Positions 1 through 8,992 of a stretch of 64,000 nt of DNA are shown here, piece by piece. The stretch comes from Mucilaginibacter frigoritolerans. Lineage in GTDB: Bacteria; Bacteroidota; Bacteroidia; Sphingobacteriales; Sphingobacteriaceae. The position numbers and the translations under genes were made by a program. The notes below the pieces were generated by a model. The model made no database searches, was not told where the DNA came from, and saw only the letters and a list, made by a program, of their open reading frames with translations. The stretch spans positions 733,276 to 797,275 of the forward strand of contig NZ_VLLI01000001.1 in NCBI RefSeq assembly GCF_007830615.1. The letters are read 5' to 3'. Positions within the stretch are counted from its first letter, which is position 1; each line of letters opens with the position of its first letter.

Positions 1-222
1 AATTTTCTCAAACTGGTGCTGTTCGCTAATTTGATAGCATGGCCCATCGCCTGGTTTTCAGTGTACAAATGGCTCCAGGACTTTGCCTATCATATTAATG
101 TTCAGTGGTGGATATTCATTGTATCTGGTATTGTATCCATATTGATAGCCTTTTTTACGGTCAGCTTTCAATCCATTAAGGCAGCAATTACTAACCCCGT
201 TGAGAGTTTAAGGAGTGAATGA
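1..222 (+). CDS. MacB-type ABC transporter permease, C-terminal end (partial)
   Basis: The frame is open from the first base and ends in TGA, so only the last 73 residues are present. They contain two hydrophobic segments separated by a short loop, followed by a cytoplasmic tail (SIKAAITNPVESLRSE). The tail pattern A-x-x-x-NPVESLRSE is the usual end of FtsX/MacB permeases in Bacteroidota. The next genes encode the matching ATPase and a TolC-like channel, which supports a tripartite efflux or lipoprotein-type exporter. The 5' part lies outside the window, so the substrate and the periplasmic domain cannot be judged. Confidence 0.8.
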   Translation, partial: NFLKLVLFANLIAWPIAWFSVYKWLQDFAYHINVQWWIFIVSGIVSILIAFFTVSFQSIKAAITNPVESLRSE

Positions 223-530
223 TAGTAATTAGAGATTAGTTGGCTAGCGATTAGGTGTAGTATATTCTATATCTGTATTCAACTAATCTCTATATTCCAG
301 TCTCAGGTTACTAATCAATTGTATCATAATCGTACGCTTCCTGTTACATAAGCGAACAGTAATTGCTTAGTGTTTTATTTGTAAGTATCTGATATTTAAT
401 TAGTTGGTACTTTGGTATGTTATTGATGCTTTTGTGCCCAAATGAATGAGTACAAATCAGGGATTAAAGTACTTATTTAATAAATTAGCAACTTAGTAGT
501 TCAATAAACAATAATTAATAACCAAAACAC
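223..530. other. Intergenic stretch with a 13-bp inverted repeat
   Basis: No gene is seen in these 308 bases. A perfect 13-bp inverted repeat (TAGAGATTAGTTG at 230-242 and its complement at 280-292) lies just behind the permease stop and could act as a transcript-ending or stabilising hairpin. The rest is AT-rich and probably holds the promoter of the ATPase gene. Similar GATTAGAGATTAG-type inverted repeats occur at 41467-41524. Confidence 0.5.
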
Positions 531-1208
531 ATGTTATCACTACAACATATTTCGAAATACTACCAGGTTGGCGGCAATAAAAACTTTGTATTAAATGATA
601 TCAGCCTTGAAGTTGATCAAGGTGAGTTTATCTCTATTATGGGGCCATCTGGTTCTGGTAAATCAACCTTGTTAAATGTTATCGGGATGCTTGATGAGCC
701 ATCAGAAGGCTATCATTATTTTGTTAATAATGCAGTTCATCAGCTTAAAGAAAAACAACGTTCGGCCTTGTATAAACAATACATTGGTTTTGTTTTTCAG
801 GCTTATCACTTAATTGATGAGCTTACAGTTTATGAAAATATTGAAACGCCTTTAATTTACCAGGATTATAAAAGCGGAGAAAGAAAGGCTATGGTTGCCG
901 ATATACTTGACCGTTTTCAGATAGTTGGGAAAAAAGATCTTTTTCCCGCACAATTATCTGGTGGGCAACAGCAATTAGTTGGTATAGCCAGGGCATTAAT
1001 TGCAAAACCTAAATTATTACTTGCTGATGAGCCAACAGGAAATCTGAACTCTAAGCAAGGAGAAGAAATTATGGAACTGTTCCGTAAATTAAATAAAGAA
1101 GATGGGGTAACCATTATCCAGGTAACGCACTCAGAAAAGAATGCGGAATACGGATCAAGAGTTATTAATCTTTTGGATGGCAAAATTGACTCCTCAAGGA
1201 AGTTCTGA
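531..1208 (+). CDS. ABC transporter ATP-binding protein (MacB/LolD type)
   Basis: This 225-residue protein is an ABC ATPase that would power the neighbouring permease. Walker A is GPSGSGKST at residues 38-46, the signature region reads LSGGQQQLVGIARAL, Walker B with the catalytic Glu is LLLADEPTGNL, and the switch His is in VTHSEKNA. The I-G-x-L-D-x-P-S-x-G stretch after Walker A is typical of the MacB/LolD/FtsE branch. The signature has Leu where most relatives have Arg (LSGGQQQR). It lies between the permease and a TolC-like gene, so MacB-style efflux is inferred; the substrate is unknown. Confidence 0.88.
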   Translation: MLSLQHISKYYQVGGNKNFVLNDISLEVDQGEFISIMGPSGSGKSTLLNVIGMLDEPSEGYHYFVNNAVHQLKEKQRSALYKQYIGFVFQAYHLIDELTVYENIETPLIYQDYKSGERKAMVADILDRFQIVGKKDLFPAQLSGGQQQLVGIARALIAKPKLLLADEPTGNLNSKQGEEIMELFRKLNKEDGVTIIQVTHSEKNAEYGSRVINLLDGKIDSSRKF

Positions 1209-1234
1209 TCTATAAATAATAGTAAAACAACAAG

Positions 1235-2665
1235 ATGCGACTTAGTAAATATTTTTTAATACTTCTTTTTTTAACCTGTGGTCTTTTAGCTCATGCACAG
1301 CAGGATAGCATATTTTCACTTCAAAAGTGCCTTAGTATAGCTGTAAATAATAATTTGAACGTTAAACAATCAGCCCTAACTATGGAACAGGACAGGATTG
1401 CTTTTAACCAGTCGAAGGAAAATTTATTACCATCCATTAACGGTAATATTAGCCGTGAGCTTAGCCAGGGGCGAGGTATTAACCCGGTAACTAATACTTA
1501 TGTAAACCAGTCGTTAACTTCTGATAATTATTCGCTAAATGCCAGCCTTACATTATTTAATGGTTTAGCGCTACAAAATGCTGTTAAACAAGCCAAATTG
1601 GCTTATCAGGCCGGTAGAATGGATTTCCAGTCGGCAAAGGATTTAGTAACAGTAAATATCATTATTAATTATCTGTCCGTGCTTGATGCACAGGAAATAT
1701 TAGGACAAACTAAAAGCCAGTTGGCTGTTTCAAAACAAAATGTGGACAGGTCTGAGATTTTGGAAAAGGATGGAGCAAATAAAGTGGCATCAGACTTTAC
1801 TGATTTTAAGGGCGCCTTGGCCGGGAGCCAGGTTGCAGTTGTAAATGCTCAGAACTCATTAAATGCTGCAAAGCTTAACTTGTTTCAATTAATGAATATT
1901 CCTTATAATGAAAACGCTGTATTGCAGCCTTTAAATGCCGAGGATTTGGTAGGGCAATATGGCGTTAACCCTGATCAGGTTTACCAAACTGCATTACAGC
2001 AACTGGCAATAGTTAAAGCTGCAACCTTAAGAAGGGAAAGCGCTGAAAAAGGAGTAAAAGTAGCGCAGGGACAATTACTGCCAACGCTCGCTGTTAATGG
2101 CGGAATAACAACTAACTACTCAAGTGCAGGCCAAAAATCTGTATTTATTGATTCAACAGTTGTCCCTACAGGTGGCTACATCAATACACCAACTGGTAAG
2201 CAATCTGTTTATGCTAATGAAGCAAATTACTCCCAGCAGAATATTAGTTATTTGGATCAGTTTAAAAATAATTATGGTACCGCTTTAACATTGGGTCTTA
2301 ATATTCCCATATTTACCAATCACGTTAAAAAGAATGCTGTAGCGCTTGCCAAAATAAATTTACAAAATCTGCAGTTAATTGAAGATAATACAAAGATTCA
2401 ATTAAAGCAGAATGTTGAACAGGCGTATTATAATATGTCTGCTGCCTATAACAGGTATAAGGCAACTAGTGAGCAAGTAAACGCTTATACAGAAAGCTAT
2501 CGTATTTCAAAAGTCCGTTTGGATGCTGGTGTAATTACTTCTGTTGATTTTATTATTGCTCAAAATAATTTGGACGCAGCCAAATTGAATTTAATTAGTG
2601 CACGTTACGATTATTTCATTTATAGCAAGATTCTTGATTATTATCAGGGGAAATTATTGTTATAA
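1235..2665 (+). CDS. TolC family outer membrane channel protein
   Basis: The 476-residue product begins with a signal peptide ending near AHAQQ and then shows the long helical repeats of the outer membrane efflux protein family, for example residues around KCLSIAVNNNLNVKQ at the start and the second-half repeat AAKLNLISARYDYFIYSKI at the end. The length is normal for the family. It starts 26 bases after the ATPase stop, so permease, ATPase and channel probably form one operon. It would form the outer membrane duct for the exporter. Confidence 0.9.
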   Translation: MRLSKYFLILLFLTCGLLAHAQQDSIFSLQKCLSIAVNNNLNVKQSALTMEQDRIAFNQSKENLLPSINGNISRELSQGRGINPVTNTYVNQSLTSDNYSLNASLTLFNGLALQNAVKQAKLAYQAGRMDFQSAKDLVTVNIIINYLSVLDAQEILGQTKSQLAVSKQNVDRSEILEKDGANKVASDFTDFKGALAGSQVAVVNAQNSLNAAKLNLFQLMNIPYNENAVLQPLNAEDLVGQYGVNPDQVYQTALQQLAIVKAATLRRESAEKGVKVAQGQLLPTLAVNGGITTNYSSAGQKSVFIDSTVVPTGGYINTPTGKQSVYANEANYSQQNISYLDQFKNNYGTALTLGLNIPIFTNHVKKNAVALAKINLQNLQLIEDNTKIQLKQNVEQAYYNMSAAYNRYKATSEQVNAYTESYRISKVRLDAGVITSVDFIIAQNNLDAAKLNLISARYDYFIYSKILDYYQGKLLL

Positions 2666-2759
2666 GATATATTAGATTTTATATTATCTTTAAATGTTTT
2701 AAAGTTTAGTTAAACTTATTGAATTTTATTTATAAGAGATTAATATTCAGATATCTGAT

Positions 2760-3353
2760 ATGAAAAAACTTTTATTTTCTGCTGTATTTTTCCTGTTCTC
2801 TATCACTATTGCAAGTGCGCAGTTATTGCCGTCATTTCAATTTGGCATTAAAGGCGGAGTAAATGACGCCACACTTAATTTAAGCAATCCTGCATTTAAT
2901 AATAACACAAGGTTAGGGTATTTGGGTGGTTTTTGGGCAAGGGTTGGAGCTTTAGGTTTTAATTTTCAACCTGAACTTTATGTAACTTCAAAAAATGTAG
3001 AAATCTCTGACAATACCGGCGAAACTAAAGCTCAGTTTACCAGTATTGATGTTCCTCTTTTGTTTGGCGGTAAAGTTGGCGCTTTCGGATTGGGTGCACG
3101 CTTTTACACTGGACCCTTAGTATCTTTAGCAATAAATAAAAGCCAGAGCTTTAGTGGGGCATTAAATAATGCAGTCAATCTTAATTATAAAGATCAGAAT
3201 TTTGCCTGGCAGTTTGGAACCGGGCTTGATATAAGAAATATATCTATTGATTTACGTTATGAAGCGGGTATAACCAAACAAACCTATGGTAATTCACAAA
3301 CCAGAGTAAGTCTTTTTAGCTTAAGCTTAGCCGTCCCTTTAATCAAAATATAA
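2760..3353 (+). CDS. Outer membrane beta-barrel protein, PorT-like
   Basis: This 197-residue protein has a signal peptide (cleavage near ASAQL) followed by glycine- and aromatic-rich alternating strands such as FGIKGGVNDATLNLS, PELYVTSKNVE and IDLRYEAGITKQT, ending in a hydrophobic strand. That pattern is an eight- to ten-strand outer membrane barrel of the PorT/OMP_b-brl_2 kind, abundant in Bacteroidota. It is a single gene closed by a strong terminator. The specific role cannot be told from sequence. Confidence 0.75.
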   Translation: MKKLLFSAVFFLFSITIASAQLLPSFQFGIKGGVNDATLNLSNPAFNNNTRLGYLGGFWARVGALGFNFQPELYVTSKNVEISDNTGETKAQFTSIDVPLLFGGKVGAFGLGARFYTGPLVSLAINKSQSFSGALNNAVNLNYKDQNFAWQFGTGLDIRNISIDLRYEAGITKQTYGNSQTRVSLFSLSLAVPLIKI

Positions 3354-3389
3354 AAAATAATAACTACCCTAAACACACAATTGAACTGG

Positions 3390-3420
3390 AACCGGCCTTT
3401 AAATAAGGCCGGTTTTTTTT
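3390..3420 (+). terminator. Rho-independent terminator after the barrel gene
   Basis: A perfect 10-bp stem (AACCGGCCTT at 3390-3399 with AAGGCCGGTT at 3405-3414), a 5-base loop and a run of T to 3420. It separates the barrel gene from the glycoside hydrolase block. Confidence 0.92.
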
Positions 3421-3553
3421 ATTGGCAATGTTTATTTAGTATTATATTTCTGACCGATATGGTAAATAAAGTATTATACTTATTGTAAAACATACACATA
3501 TCTTTATAAACCAATTTTTTTATCAAAATATCAACCTTAGGTTTATAAACAAA

Positions 3554-5359
3554 ATGATGGATAAGTATTTTTTCAATCGTAGAAAATTAAATGCTCTGCT
3601 TTTCATATGTGTTCAATTGTTTTTATTCAATGTAGCTTGTGCCCAGCAAATCCCTGAAGCCGGAAATGAAGATATCAGGGTAAATCAAATTGGGTTTTAT
3701 CCTTTAGCATCCAAAACTGCTGTTGTTTTAAAAACAAAAGCGACAGTTTTTTATATTGAAACGATAGATAAGAAGAAGGTATTTACTGGTGAGTTAAAAG
3801 TATCTGGCAAACCTGATTTTGCAGGTAATACAACTTCAATAGCTGATTTTACATCCTTTGATATATCGGGAAAATATATTTTATACGTGCCTGATGTTGG
3901 TTATTCCTGGTCTTTTGAAATAAAAAAGGCCGTTCATGAAGCTGTTGGGAATGCTGCGATTAAGGCATATTATTTTATGCGTGCATCTATTCCGTTAAAT
4001 GAAAAATATGCCGGGAAGTGGAGCAGGGCAGAAGGGCATCCGGATACTTCAATATTGATCCATCCTTCCGCTGCTTCAGACAAACGTGCTGCCGGGACAA
4101 TTATCTCTTCGCCCCGCGGATGGTATGATGCCGGCGACTACAATAAATATGTGGTAAATAGCGGTATTAGCACAAGTACCCTGCTTTCTTTATATGAGGA
4201 TTTTCCGGCTTATATGAAAACGGTTAAGCTCAATATCCCTGAAAGTGGAAATAATATTCCGGATGTGTTGAATGAAGCATTATGGAATCTGCGCTGGATG
4301 CTTACCATGCAGGATCCTAATGACGGCGGCGTTTATCATAAGCTCACCAATGCAGCTTTCGATAAGTTTGAAATGCCCGATAAAGGTACTGCACCCCGCT
4401 ACGTGGTACAAAAAGGAACAGCAGCAACGCTTGACTTTGCAGCTGTTATGGCCCAGGCAAGCCGGATATTCAGAAATTTTCAGAAGGAATTGCCCGGGTT
4501 GGCTGATTCATGCTTAAGGCAATCTAAAATGGCGTGGAATTGGGCTATTGAACACCCGGATAGTGTTTATAATCAGGATGCTATTAATAAGAAATATAGT
4601 CCGCCAATTACTACCGGTGGTTATGGTGACCGGAATTTTAAAGATGAGTTTATATGGGCTGCATCTGAGCTGTTGGTTACCACGCATGATAATGCTTATA
4701 TAAAAGATATTAATTTAGTGCCTGATAAAAGTATGCCGGTGCCAACCTGGGGACAGGTTAAATTATTGGGATATTATTCTCTCATAAAAAACAGTAATTC
4801 TTTAGGTAACAGTGCCCCGAAGGAATTGCCGGAACTTAAAGTACGGTTGTTAGCTTTTGCTGATGATTTAATAAATGAAGCCGGAGAAACTGCCTATCAA
4901 ACCGTAATGGATAAATCAACCCACAATTTTGGATGGGGGAGTAATTCTGTAGCCGGTAATCAGGGGATTGCTTTGATTCAGGCGTGGAAACTTTCAAATA
5001 ATCCTGAGTATTTAATCTATGCTTTGAATAATCTTGATTATCTGCTTGGGCGAAATGGAACGGGTTATTCTTTTGTAACGGGTTATGGAAGCAAAATACC
5101 TATGCATCCGCATCATCGTCCTTCTGTTGCTGACGGAATTGTTGATCCAATACCCGGTTTGCTGGTTGGAGGACCTAATCCGGGAATGCAGGATAACGTT
5201 CGTGTACCCTCAATTGTACCTGATGAAGCTTATATTGATGATGATCGCGCTTATGCGGTTAATGAGATAGCCATCAATTGGAATGCTCCGCTTGCTTACC
5301 TGGCTAATGCTATAGAAGCGCTTCAAAATCAGTTGAATATACCGGTAAAAAAGCAGTAA
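3554..5359 (+). CDS. Glycoside hydrolase family 9 endoglucanase
   Basis: The 601-residue protein has a signal sequence ending near VACAQQ, an N-terminal immunoglobulin-like CelD_N domain (IRVNQIGFYP, about residues 40-125) and a GH9 (alpha/alpha)6 catalytic domain. The DAGD motif gives Asp192 and Asp195 (catalytic base), HNFGWGSNS and GTGYSFVTGYG are conserved substrate-cleft segments, and Glu571 in NEIAINWNAPL is the expected acid. GH9 enzymes cut beta-1,4-glucans and related glucans, and this one should be periplasmic or surface-bound. It is followed 53 bases later by a GH3 beta-glucosidase, so the pair would take glucan to glucose. Confidence 0.92.
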   Translation: MMDKYFFNRRKLNALLFICVQLFLFNVACAQQIPEAGNEDIRVNQIGFYPLASKTAVVLKTKATVFYIETIDKKKVFTGELKVSGKPDFAGNTTSIADFTSFDISGKYILYVPDVGYSWSFEIKKAVHEAVGNAAIKAYYFMRASIPLNEKYAGKWSRAEGHPDTSILIHPSAASDKRAAGTIISSPRGWYDAGDYNKYVVNSGISTSTLLSLYEDFPAYMKTVKLNIPESGNNIPDVLNEALWNLRWMLTMQDPNDGGVYHKLTNAAFDKFEMPDKGTAPRYVVQKGTAATLDFAAVMAQASRIFRNFQKELPGLADSCLRQSKMAWNWAIEHPDSVYNQDAINKKYSPPITTGGYGDRNFKDEFIWAASELLVTTHDNAYIKDINLVPDKSMPVPTWGQVKLLGYYSLIKNSNSLGNSAPKELPELKVRLLAFADDLINEAGETAYQTVMDKSTHNFGWGSNSVAGNQGIALIQAWKLSNNPEYLIYALNNLDYLLGRNGTGYSFVTGYGSKIPMHPHHRPSVADGIVDPIPGLLVGGPNPGMQDNVRVPSIVPDEAYIDDDRAYAVNEIAINWNAPLAYLANAIEALQNQLNIPVKKQ

Positions 5360-5412
5360 TTTTAAACGCCTTATAATTATAAAACTACAAACCTTAGTCA
5401 AATAATAAATCC

Positions 5413-7683
5413 ATGAGAAAGATATTTATTATCGTAAACATTGTTTTTCTGAATGTCCTTGTGTTATCTGCACAAACAAAGAAACCCGAAAGTGATATTG
5501 ACCAAAAGGTTGATGTACTGATAGCCAAAATGACTTTGGAGGAAAAAGTAGGACAGATGACCGAAGTGACTTCAGATGTAGTATCAACCACCACCAATGG
5601 TGTTCATGAAATAGATCCCGAAAAAATAAAAGAAGCAATTCTGAAATATCATGTGGGCTCCATTTTAAATGTGAGTGCCCATGCATATGACCGTAAACAC
5701 TGGTACGAGGTTATTTCAACTATCCAGGCCGAAGCTGCTAAAGACCGTTTAAAAATCCCGGTTATTTATGGTATTGATGCTATACATGGGGTTACCTATA
5801 CCACAGGCAGTACTTTGTTTCCTCAGGAAATTGCGATGGCTGCTACCTTTAACAAGGAAATAGTATATAAGGCAGGTGAAATTACGGCTTATGAAACCCG
5901 TGCAAGCTATATCCCATGGAATTATTCGCCAGTTTTGGATTTGGGTAAATCACCGCTTTGGCCGCGTATTTATGAAACTTTTGGCGAAGATCCATACCTG
6001 ATAAAAACAATGGGTGCAGCTATCATAACCGGTTACCAGGGGAATGATGTGAGCGATAAATATCATGTTGCTGCATGTATGAAACATTACCTGGGTTATG
6101 GCGATCCCTTGAGTGGTAAAGACCGTACACCGGCATGGATTCCGGATCGTTATATGCGTGAATACTTTTTGCCGCCATTTGCCGAAGCTGTTAAAGCAGG
6201 AGCAAGGACATTGATGATCAACTCCGGCGAAATTAATGGTGTACCCATTCATGCAAGCAAATACATGCTCACTGATGTGTTACGTGGAGAATTGCATTTT
6301 GATGGTATTGCAGTAACAGACTGGAGAGATATTGAATACCTGCATGATCGTCACCATATTGCTGCAACCCAAAAAGACGCAGTAATGATAGCAGTAAATG
6401 CTGGTGTAGATATGAGTATGGTACCTTATGAATACAGTTTTTATAATTACCTGGTAGAGCTGGTTCACGAAGGAAAAGTGCCTATGAGTCGAATTAATGA
6501 AGCTGTTCATCGTATATTAAAAGTAAAATATCAATTGGGCTTATTTGACCGCTCGGTAGGTAACCCGGATGATTATCCGAAATTTGGTTCGGAAGAATTT
6601 AGGCAGGTGAGTTTGAATGCAGCTACAGAAGCCATTACTTTGTTAAAGAATAACAATAATATTCTGCCATTAAAAAAAGATATGAAGGTGCTTGTTACCG
6701 GGCCAACTGCAAACACTATGCGTTCGCTTGATGGTGGTTGGAGCTACACCTGGCAAGGTGATCAATCTGATGTTTACGCTGCCGGTAAAAACACCATTTT
6801 AGAAGCTATTCAACAAAAAATAGGGAAGGATAATGTAAGTTATGAGCCCGGTGCTACGTTTGATAGTTTGCAGAATATTGATGAAGCAGTAAAAGCTGCT
6901 AAAAAATCAGATGTAATTGTATTATGTCTGGGCGAAACATCCTATACAGAAAATGTAGGTAATATTGATGATCTTAACCTCTCTGCGGCTCAAACTCAAC
7001 TGGCATCGGAACTTGCAAAAACAGGTAAACCAATTGTATTGGTTTTGGCAGAAGGCCGACCGCGTATTGTTACCGATGCAGAAAGTAAGTCAGCTGCAAC
7101 TTTAATGACCTATTTTTTAGGAAATGAAGGCGGTGATGCTTTAGCTAATATTCTTTTTGGTGATGCTAATCCATCAGGAAGGCTGCCTATAACCTACCCT
7201 CGTTATGCCAATTCATTGGTGAATTATTATCGCAAAAATTTGGAAAACGGTAATCCTGATGATAAGCACGGGTATAATCCTTTATATGAATTTGGTACAG
7301 GATTAAGCTATACAACATTTGGCTATAGCAATCTGCATATCAGCAAACCCAATTTGAAGGATAATGAAACGTTAACAATAACCGTTGATGTGAAAAATAC
7401 CGGTCAGTTGGAAGGAAAGGAGTCTGTATTGCTTTATATAAGTCAGTTATATGCCAGTATAGCGCCGGATACCAAACGTTTAAGGGGCTATGATAAAATT
7501 GACCTTAAACCGGGCGAAACAAAGACGGTAAGCTTTAAAATAACGCCTAAAGATATTGCTTTTGTTAATGACATAAGCAAAACGGTTACTGAATCAGGTG
7601 AGTTTAAGATACAGCTTGGCGACCAAACGCAAAGCTTCAATTACATATCTAATACTATCCCGTCACGCACAGGAAAATTATAA
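5413..7683 (+). CDS. Glycoside hydrolase family 3 beta-glucosidase
   Basis: The 756-residue secreted enzyme has a signal peptide ending near LVLSAQT, the GH3 N-terminal barrel (MTLEEKVGQMTE, KHYLGYGDP), the nucleophile Asp303 in AVTDWRDIEYL, the GH3 C-terminal alpha/beta domain (NNNNILPLKKDMKVLVTGP) and a C-terminal fibronectin III-like domain (VTVDVKNTGQLEGKESV region). Length and order match BglX-type periplasmic beta-glucosidases or xylosidases. It follows the GH9 gene closely and probably shares its transcript. The exact glycan cannot be fixed from sequence. Confidence 0.93.
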   Translation: MRKIFIIVNIVFLNVLVLSAQTKKPESDIDQKVDVLIAKMTLEEKVGQMTEVTSDVVSTTTNGVHEIDPEKIKEAILKYHVGSILNVSAHAYDRKHWYEVISTIQAEAAKDRLKIPVIYGIDAIHGVTYTTGSTLFPQEIAMAATFNKEIVYKAGEITAYETRASYIPWNYSPVLDLGKSPLWPRIYETFGEDPYLIKTMGAAIITGYQGNDVSDKYHVAACMKHYLGYGDPLSGKDRTPAWIPDRYMREYFLPPFAEAVKAGARTLMINSGEINGVPIHASKYMLTDVLRGELHFDGIAVTDWRDIEYLHDRHHIAATQKDAVMIAVNAGVDMSMVPYEYSFYNYLVELVHEGKVPMSRINEAVHRILKVKYQLGLFDRSVGNPDDYPKFGSEEFRQVSLNAATEAITLLKNNNNILPLKKDMKVLVTGPTANTMRSLDGGWSYTWQGDQSDVYAAGKNTILEAIQQKIGKDNVSYEPGATFDSLQNIDEAVKAAKKSDVIVLCLGETSYTENVGNIDDLNLSAAQTQLASELAKTGKPIVLVLAEGRPRIVTDAESKSAATLMTYFLGNEGGDALANILFGDANPSGRLPITYPRYANSLVNYYRKNLENGNPDDKHGYNPLYEFGTGLSYTTFGYSNLHISKPNLKDNETLTITVDVKNTGQLEGKESVLLYISQLYASIAPDTKRLRGYDKIDLKPGETKTVSFKITPKDIAFVNDISKTVTESGEFKIQLGDQTQSFNYISNTIPSRTGKL

Positions 7684-7691
7684 TAGGCTGT

Positions 7692-7741
7692 ATAAAATGT
7701 TTATTTAACATTTATTAATAAATGTTAAATAAACATTTTAT
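7692..7741. terminator. Perfect 50-bp AT-rich palindrome, putative terminator
   Basis: Bases 7692-7716 are the exact reverse complement of 7717-7741, giving two 25-bp arms with no spacer around a central TTAA, followed by TTTTTC. It lies 8 bases behind the GH3 stop codon. It could end the GH9-GH3 transcript in spite of having few G/C pairs, and it can in principle form a cruciform. Confidence 0.65.
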
Positions 7742-7811
7742 TTTTCAAAACCGAATTTTATATTTGTCATAGCCTTCTTGGGCAACCAATCTATAAACTA
7801 AAATTCCGGTT

Positions 7812-8864
7812 ATGAAAAAAATGTTGTGGGTATATTCTGCAATTGCTGTATTATTGATTTTATCCTGCTCAAATAAAGGGGGTACACCATCACCGCAGCC
7901 ATCTACCACTACAACTTATACTGCACCTGTTGTATCTGCCACTTTTGCCAAGGGGGCTGATGTAAGCTGGGTAACTCAAATGGAAGCTTCAGGAGTTAAG
8001 TTTTATGATAAAAATGGCAGTCAGCAGGATTTGTTTGCCCTAATGAAAAGTCTTGGGTTCAATTCTATTCGGCTAAGGGCCTGGGTAAACCCGACTGATG
8101 GCTGGTGTAATACTGCTGATGTTGTTGCAAAGGCTATCAGAGCTAAAAAGGCTGGAATGAAGATCATGATTGACTTTCATTATAGCGATGTTTGGGCCGA
8201 TCCGGGACATCAGACTAAACCTGCTGCATGGGTATCTTTAGACTTTAACACACTCGCAGCCACCTTGCACGACTACACTGTAGGGGTAATGAATACCCTT
8301 AACAGCAATGGCATAACTCCTGATTGGGTACAGATAGGTAATGAAACCAATGATGGAATGTTATGGGAAGATGGCCGTGCCTCAACCAATATGGCTAATT
8401 TTGCTGCCCTTATAAAAAGCGGATATGCGGCAGTTAAGTCGGTTAGTAGTTCAACAAAAGTAATTGTACATATTTCCAATGGCTTTGACAATAGTTTATT
8501 CAGATGGATGTTTGATGGCTTAAAAGCCAATGGTGCGCAATGGGATATTATTGGAATGTCTCTTTATCCTTCAACTACCAACTGGCAAACTTTAAATATC
8601 CAATGTTTGGCCAATATCAATGATATGATATCGCGCTATTCAACACCATGTATGGTTGTTGAGGTTGGGATGGATGCAACTGCCCCTTCAACGGCAAGGG
8701 ATTTTTTAACAGATATTATTACCAAAGTAAATGGTGTGAACAATGGAAATGGCTTGGGTGTGTTTTACTGGGAGCCAGAAGCTTATAACTGGCAAGGCTA
8801 TGGATTAGGAGCTTTTGATAATACAGGCAAACCTACAGCAGCTTTAGATGCTTTTGGAAATTAG
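7812..8864 (+). CDS. GH53 endo-beta-1,4-galactanase, lipoprotein (copy 1)
   Basis: This 350-residue lipoprotein (lipobox LILSC, Cys19, followed by a Ser/Thr/Pro linker) is an arabinogalactan endo-beta-1,4-galactanase. GH53 landmarks are GADVSWVTQME, IRLRAWVNP, MIDFHYSDVWADPG, the acid/base Glu178 in IGNETNDGMLW and the nucleophile Glu284 in VVEVGMD. It would cut galactan side chains of pectin at the cell surface or periplasm. A close paralogue follows, so this is a tandem duplication. It has its own terminator. Confidence 0.93.
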   Translation: MKKMLWVYSAIAVLLILSCSNKGGTPSPQPSTTTTYTAPVVSATFAKGADVSWVTQMEASGVKFYDKNGSQQDLFALMKSLGFNSIRLRAWVNPTDGWCNTADVVAKAIRAKKAGMKIMIDFHYSDVWADPGHQTKPAAWVSLDFNTLAATLHDYTVGVMNTLNSNGITPDWVQIGNETNDGMLWEDGRASTNMANFAALIKSGYAAVKSVSSSTKVIVHISNGFDNSLFRWMFDGLKANGAQWDIIGMSLYPSTTNWQTLNIQCLANINDMISRYSTPCMVVEVGMDATAPSTARDFLTDIITKVNGVNNGNGLGVFYWEPEAYNWQGYGLGAFDNTGKPTAALDAFGN

Positions 8865-8878
8865 AAACTAAATTATTG

Positions 8879-8907
8879 ATGCTTACCAAACCAGGTAAGC
8901 ATTTTTT
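8879..8907 (+). terminator. Rho-independent terminator between the GH53 copies
   Basis: A 9-bp stem (ATGCTTACC at 8879-8887 with GGTAAGCAT at 8894-8902), a 6-base loop and a T run to 8907. It separates transcription of the two galactanase genes. Confidence 0.88.
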
Positions 8908-8992
8908 GTATGATTTAAATTAAATGTATAAATGACATAAATAAAACCTTAAACCTAATAAACCAATTTTTATTAACCAAAAACCAATTATT

